This document shows, piece after piece, positions 22,382 through 25,278 of a stretch of 25,278 bases of DNA. The notes under the pieces were generated by a model that worked only from the letters and a program-made list of their open reading frames with translations, was not told where the DNA came from and ran no database searches. Origin of the DNA: an uncultured Bacilli bacterium (GTDB lineage Bacteria > Bacillota_I > Bacilli_A > RFN20 > CAG-288); NCBI GenBank assembly GCA_934725685.1, contig CAKVBX010000025.1:1-25278 (forward strand), read 5' to 3'. Position 1 is the first letter of the stretch. Every line of letters starts with the position of its first letter. The position numbers and the translations under genes are program-made.

Positions 22382-23212
22382 TCAATAACCAATTACATCT
22401 TTCTCAACTTCTAAAATAACATTTCGAGGTATAGCATTTACATCGATTCGATATACGGAGTTCATGCGCGGATTATATACACCAAGATATCTTACTTCAT
22501 TATACTCAGGATGAATAGAATGAAGACCCATGCGCCAATACATCAGTAATTGAAGTGTATGTTTACTCTTCAATTTTAGTTTTGACACCTTAAAATCCCA
22601 TAACGTATCATTTGTCAAAAAGTCGCCATCGCCAGTTGCAACATAACTCGTATACCCACCTTCAAAAGTCAGTCCATCCAGAACTTTCGGTCCATACTGT
22701 TTTAAAAAAAGGATTGCACGATTAACCATAACACGGATATTCTCGATTGTATCAGTGTCAGGTTCAATTTCCTCCACGGGGCGATACGCCATAATGCCAG
22801 CTCGGAAAGCAGAATCAAATCCTGCCAACTTAATAGATGCAACTATCGATGCATCATCCAACCCCTTAACATGAGTTAGCAATTTCTCAAAGAGACTACT
22901 TTCGCAAACAATATCCGCTCCCATCTTAGAAATGAAAAAGGCGTTTTCAGCCGTGGTTCCGGTGAGAAATCGTGTAAGATAATCAACGGCGATACCAACC
23001 AAAACTGGTGAAACGTTTTCCTCCGGATGCAGATCATCAATACCGCCCCCATCAAGCACTATTTGCGTAAAGTCCTTCGGATTGATATAACCGCCTTTTG
23101 GCTGCTTAATCATGCTAATGCGTTGCGTCACTGAGCACCTTCGTCCACCATCAATTATCTCTCGTAGATTCATTCCACCCGCCTTTTTTAGTATTTCGTC
23201 TTTTATCGTCAT
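22382..23212 (-). CDS. PD-(D/E)XK superfamily nuclease-like protein
   Basis: The 276-aa protein has a C-terminal restriction-endonuclease-like core: E184 in FEGGY, then GDGDF (194-198) with D197, the D206-F-K208 of LWDFKVSK, and the helix HTLQLLMYWRMGLH (218-231). This matches the E...D...(D/E)xK...QL order of PD-(D/E)XK enzymes. The N-terminal ~180 residues are a separate helical region that I do not recognise. It ends YLGVYNPRMNSVY and EVEKDVIGY, a tail I associate with small solitary Firmicutes nucleases of this type. AAGGA lies 8 nt before the ATG. Codon use is AT-rich, like the next two genes and unlike the genes to the left. It may belong with the PLD/ATPase pair upstream or be an independent passenger, since a 173-bp gap separates them. 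Confidence 0.75.
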   Translation of the reverse strand: MTIKDEILKKAGGMNLREIIDGGRRCSVTQRISMIKQPKGGYINPKDFTQIVLDGGGIDDLHPEENVSPVLVGIAVDYLTRFLTGTTAENAFFISKMGADIVCESSLFEKLLTHVKGLDDASIVASIKLAGFDSAFRAGIMAYRPVEEIEPDTDTIENIRVMVNRAILFLKQYGPKVLDGLTFEGGYTSYVATGDGDFLTNDTLWDFKVSKLKLKSKHTLQLLMYWRMGLHSIHPEYNEVRYLGVYNPRMNSVYRIDVNAIPRNVILEVEKDVIGY

Positions 23213-23385
23213 AATTCAATTCCTTTCTATTCAGTTTTCTAATTTGCTTCTACTTGAATTAAACTTCATCGCCATCTCACGTTCAAACGAAATCAGCAGC
23301 AAAATCTCATTCTTCCCCAGTGATGCATCATTATTTCTTCATTTGTAACGCCTTCCACGGGCCAACAGAACAGAAATTATAATTT
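23213..23385 (-). other. 173-bp gap with possible gene remnant
   Basis: On the minus strand one frame gives PVEGVTNEEIMMHHWG and, after a one-base shift, another gives LGKNEILLLISFEREMAMKF and a short tail ending at TGA just before the ribosome site of the nuclease gene. The two pieces join naturally, so this could be the 3' end of a decayed gene. I cannot name the family, and random short frames remain possible. Confidence 0.35.
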
Positions 23386-24219
23386 CTATAAGTTATTCCA
23401 ATCAGTTAGCTTAATTAATTCGGAATAATGAGGCCTTTCAACTTTAATTTCGGAAATATTCAGTCTTTTTATGATTCTTAATAAATCAGTAAGATGTTGC
23501 TTAATATCTTTTCTGTATGGTCGGGGGTCTTTAACAAAAACATTATGAACCGCAGAAGCCACTTCGCCAAAATACGCTGATTTATCATCCTTTGTATTTA
23601 AGTAATTTTTCAGCCATTTGTATGCTCTTGAATTATATAATTCAATAACGTCGCTTTGATCATTTGGAAAATCTTCAGGAAAAAGGCAGTCAATTGAAAT
23701 ACTTTTTGCTTTATATTGTTCTTGCATAATAACATCCTCATCATTAATATGAGAAATGATATATTCATATAATGATTGATCTAACTCAATAGAATCCTTA
23801 TAAAGGCTAAGCACTTTTGTATACGATTCCTCATCAAGTTCAAAACAAACAGAAGCTTCTTTATTGCTATTACCCGAAATACCTAATCCCCTATTTGTCA
23901 AATTCGCAGACCCCATAATACATTTAATTCTGTCGAAAACATAGGTTTTTGCATGAATTGAAGAATCAACAAAGATGGACCAACCATGGAATCTGCAATA
24001 TGAGTAAATTTCTTTGTCTGTTGCTTTAGAGGCTAAATCTGAAGGAAGAAACCTAACGAGAAGACGCTTTTTAATCCCTTGAGTCACAATCAACGAATCT
24101 AAATACTCGAGTGTGTGAACTTTGCAAAAACCTGAAATAACATTAATATCTTTTTGGCACAATGGAATAATCTGTTCTAAGACCGTTTCGATTTCACTAG
24201 AAATTAAAATATTATTCAT
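23386..24219 (-). CDS. phospholipase D-like (HKD) nuclease
   Basis: The 277-aa protein carries one HKD motif: H89-A-K91-T-Y-V-F-D96, followed by GSANLTNRG (103-111) with S104 and N106, and E121. This is the pattern of PLD-superfamily nucleases such as the Nuc/NgoFVII-type endonucleases, which work as dimers through a phosphohistidine. The C-terminal ~140 residues are helical and unassigned. No signal peptide is present, so it acts in the cytoplasm, most likely on nucleic acid and not lipid. Its ATG lies 8 bp inside the 3' end of the GHKL ATPase gene, so the two are translationally coupled. The context points to a restriction or anti-phage role. Confidence 0.8.
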   Translation of the reverse strand: MNNILISSEIETVLEQIIPLCQKDINVISGFCKVHTLEYLDSLIVTQGIKKRLLVRFLPSDLASKATDKEIYSYCRFHGWSIFVDSSIHAKTYVFDRIKCIMGSANLTNRGLGISGNSNKEASVCFELDEESYTKVLSLYKDSIELDQSLYEYIISHINDEDVIMQEQYKAKSISIDCLFPEDFPNDQSDVIELYNSRAYKWLKNYLNTKDDKSAYFGEVASAVHNVFVKDPRPYRKDIKQHLTDLLRIIKRLNISEIKVERPHYSELIKLTDWNNL

Positions 24220-25219
24220 TTGTTCTTTTCGATAGTTCCATCATATATTTTGTTATTCTTTGGTTAATATCATACAACAATGAATCCATTAGTAACGGAT
24301 TGGCAAGAGATTGCTTCTTAATAGACCTCATAACGGCAATCATAAACAATTCAAACGGGATTTTAGTATCCTCTTTATCAAATAAACCATTTACCAGCTT
24401 GGAATAGAAAGGATGGTTTGCATTAAGAATAATTGATAATGTACCAGCAGCATAAGCAATATCAATAAACGAATCCCTTTCCCCTTTATTGAAAACAGAA
24501 ACTACTCTTACTTGAGAATCAATTAATTTATCAATTTGAATTGTTGTGGGATTTACATTTCCTTCTTTAGACAATTGTTCTTTGGCTTCCTGGACTTTAA
24601 CTTCCTTAGGAGTATTATCGATAATTGGTTTCCCTTCAATTTCCTCTTCAACAACGTTAGAAATCTCAGAGGCCTCTGCTAGGTTTGGGTCATCTTCAAC
24701 CATTTCTTCTCCTCTAATAGCACTATTGCGTTGTGTCAGCTTATCGATTGTCGGCATGATTTCCTCAGCCAATTGATACCACACCGTCTTAATTTCATCA
24801 GGGGATACATCATTCATTTCAGCTTTTGTCATCGGCTTAAGATTTACATATTGTTTATTATTCGAAATTCCAAATGCAGCATCTAAATCAGACTTAAAAG
24901 AAATCTCAATCCCCCACCATCTATAATCAGGAACATTATAGCTATTAAAGAATCCAAACGACCCAAAATCAATTTCTCTTCCATTTCTGACAATTGAAAT
25001 TCCTGTATTATTAATCAATCTTGTTGACTTGCCAAAAGGCAATTGGCCAGGTTTCTTTTCAGTCTTTAAAGTGGTCTTAGAATAGTATTTTCTTTTGACT
25101 AAAGAATATTTGATTTCAACAAGACCTGTTTTAACTTCATCATTTTCTTCATATTTAATAGGTAGTGTAACTACATCATTATCACCTGTCTTATATAATT
25201 CAAATGAAAAGGATAAACA
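24212..25219 (-). CDS. 3' part of a MutL/MORC-like GHKL ATPase, 5' end missing
   Basis: The frame stays open from the TAA at 24212 back to 25219, where a TAA (25222-25220) closes it. No ATG occurs before the conserved part; the only start-like codon is a TTG at 25042 in the middle of a conserved stretch. Readable motifs are VEIKYSLVKRKYYSK, LPFGKSTRLINNTGISIVRN, GREIDFGSFGFF, YRWWGIEISF and LDAAFGISNNKQYVNL. They match the second (transducer) half of Hsp90-like/MutL/MORC ATPases found in bacterial restriction-type operons. An acidic linker and a helical C-terminus follow. The N-terminal ATP-binding domain is absent from the window, so the gene is either truncated by an insertion or broken at a contig end. 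It overlaps the PLD nuclease gene by 8 bp. Confidence 0.7.
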   Translation of the reverse strand, partial: CLSFSFELYKTGDNDVVTLPIKYEENDEVKTGLVEIKYSLVKRKYYSKTTLKTEKKPGQLPFGKSTRLINNTGISIVRNGREIDFGSFGFFNSYNVPDYRWWGIEISFKSDLDAAFGISNNKQYVNLKPMTKAEMNDVSPDEIKTVWYQLAEEIMPTIDKLTQRNSAIRGEEMVEDDPNLAEASEISNVVEEEIEGKPIIDNTPKEVKVQEAKEQLSKEGNVNPTTIQIDKLIDSQVRVVSVFNKGERDSFIDIAYAAGTLSIILNANHPFYSKLVNGLFDKEDTKIPFELFMIAVMRSIKKQSLANPLLMDSLLYDINQRITKYMMELSKRTNE

Positions 25220-25278
25220 TTAGTGTTGCTGCATCCCACGAATGTCCCGCCTTCTGAATGAAATCCCGGACAAAAATA
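25220..25278. other. unrelated sequence abutting the ATPase fragment; possible mobile-element end
   Basis: From about 25220 to the window edge, none of the minus-strand frames continues the ATPase in a recognisable way, and base composition turns GC-richer (TGTTGCTGCATCCCACG, AATGTCCCGCCTTCTG). The stretch could be the terminus of an insertion sequence at a contig end, where assemblies often break. There is too little sequence to see a transposase or a matching terminal repeat. Confidence 0.35.

Noticed and set aside
22382..25278. CRISPR array or cas genes in the AT-rich segment
   Set aside because: No regularly spaced direct repeats are present and none of the protein motifs is Cas-specific.

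Overview
The window looks like a chromosomal contig from a host-associated, anaerobic low-GC Gram-positive bacterium, most likely a gut or rumen Bacilli/Erysipelotrichia-type lineage. This is inferred from the gene repertoire: a YhaM-type exoribonuclease, a YitT-family protein, RecX, a GT4 glycolipid glycosyltransferase beside a flippase-like protein, and hypA/hypB with a multi-cluster Fe-S flavoprotein. TGA is used normally as a stop, so this is not the Mycoplasma code. Most of the window has moderate GC. The last ~2.9 kb is clearly AT-richer and uses different codons. No tRNA, rRNA or CRISPR array was seen.

Layout. (1) 233-8332, minus strand: seven tightly packed genes that read as one operon: YitT membrane protein, gltX, a flippase-like (LPG_synthase_TM) membrane protein, a GT4 glycosyltransferase, recX, yhaM and a 7-TM protein. 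It begins at a promoter at 8374-8401 and ends at a perfect 17-bp hairpin at 181-227. (2) 8443-11790, plus strand: a good promoter, then a decayed but still readable flippase-like pseudogene, then an intact phospholipid cassette, pssA-psd-PAP2, with overlapping ends and a terminator. Phosphatidylserine made by PssA would be decarboxylated by Psd to phosphatidylethanolamine; the PAP2 protein would act on lipid phosphates or head groups. (3) 11906-13288: a single flavoprotein strongly resembling the Propionibacterium/Cutibacterium polyenoic fatty acid isomerase. (4) 13343-17366: an overlapping hypB / 965-aa Fe-S flavoprotein / hypA operon, with no hydrogenase structural gene in view. (5) 17447-22240: two membrane-anchored alpha/beta hydrolases, one fused to a polytopic membrane domain, on either side of a DUF2130 coiled-coil protein. 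(6) 22382-25278, minus strand: an AT-rich, probably acquired defence-type segment. It holds a PD-(D/E)XK nuclease, a PLD (HKD) nuclease overlapping the 3' part of a MutL/MORC-like GHKL ATPase, and an abrupt junction at the right edge that cuts the ATPase gene.

The leading candidates for something under-described are the GHKL ATPase + PLD nuclease + PD-(D/E)XK nuclease set at the right end, the hypB-flavoprotein-hypA sandwich, and the fatty-acid-isomerase-like flavoprotein next to phospholipid genes. The pseudogene at 8497-9547 is a clear case of decay that a simple gene call would miss. All product names rest on motif recognition from the sequence alone; no database search was run.
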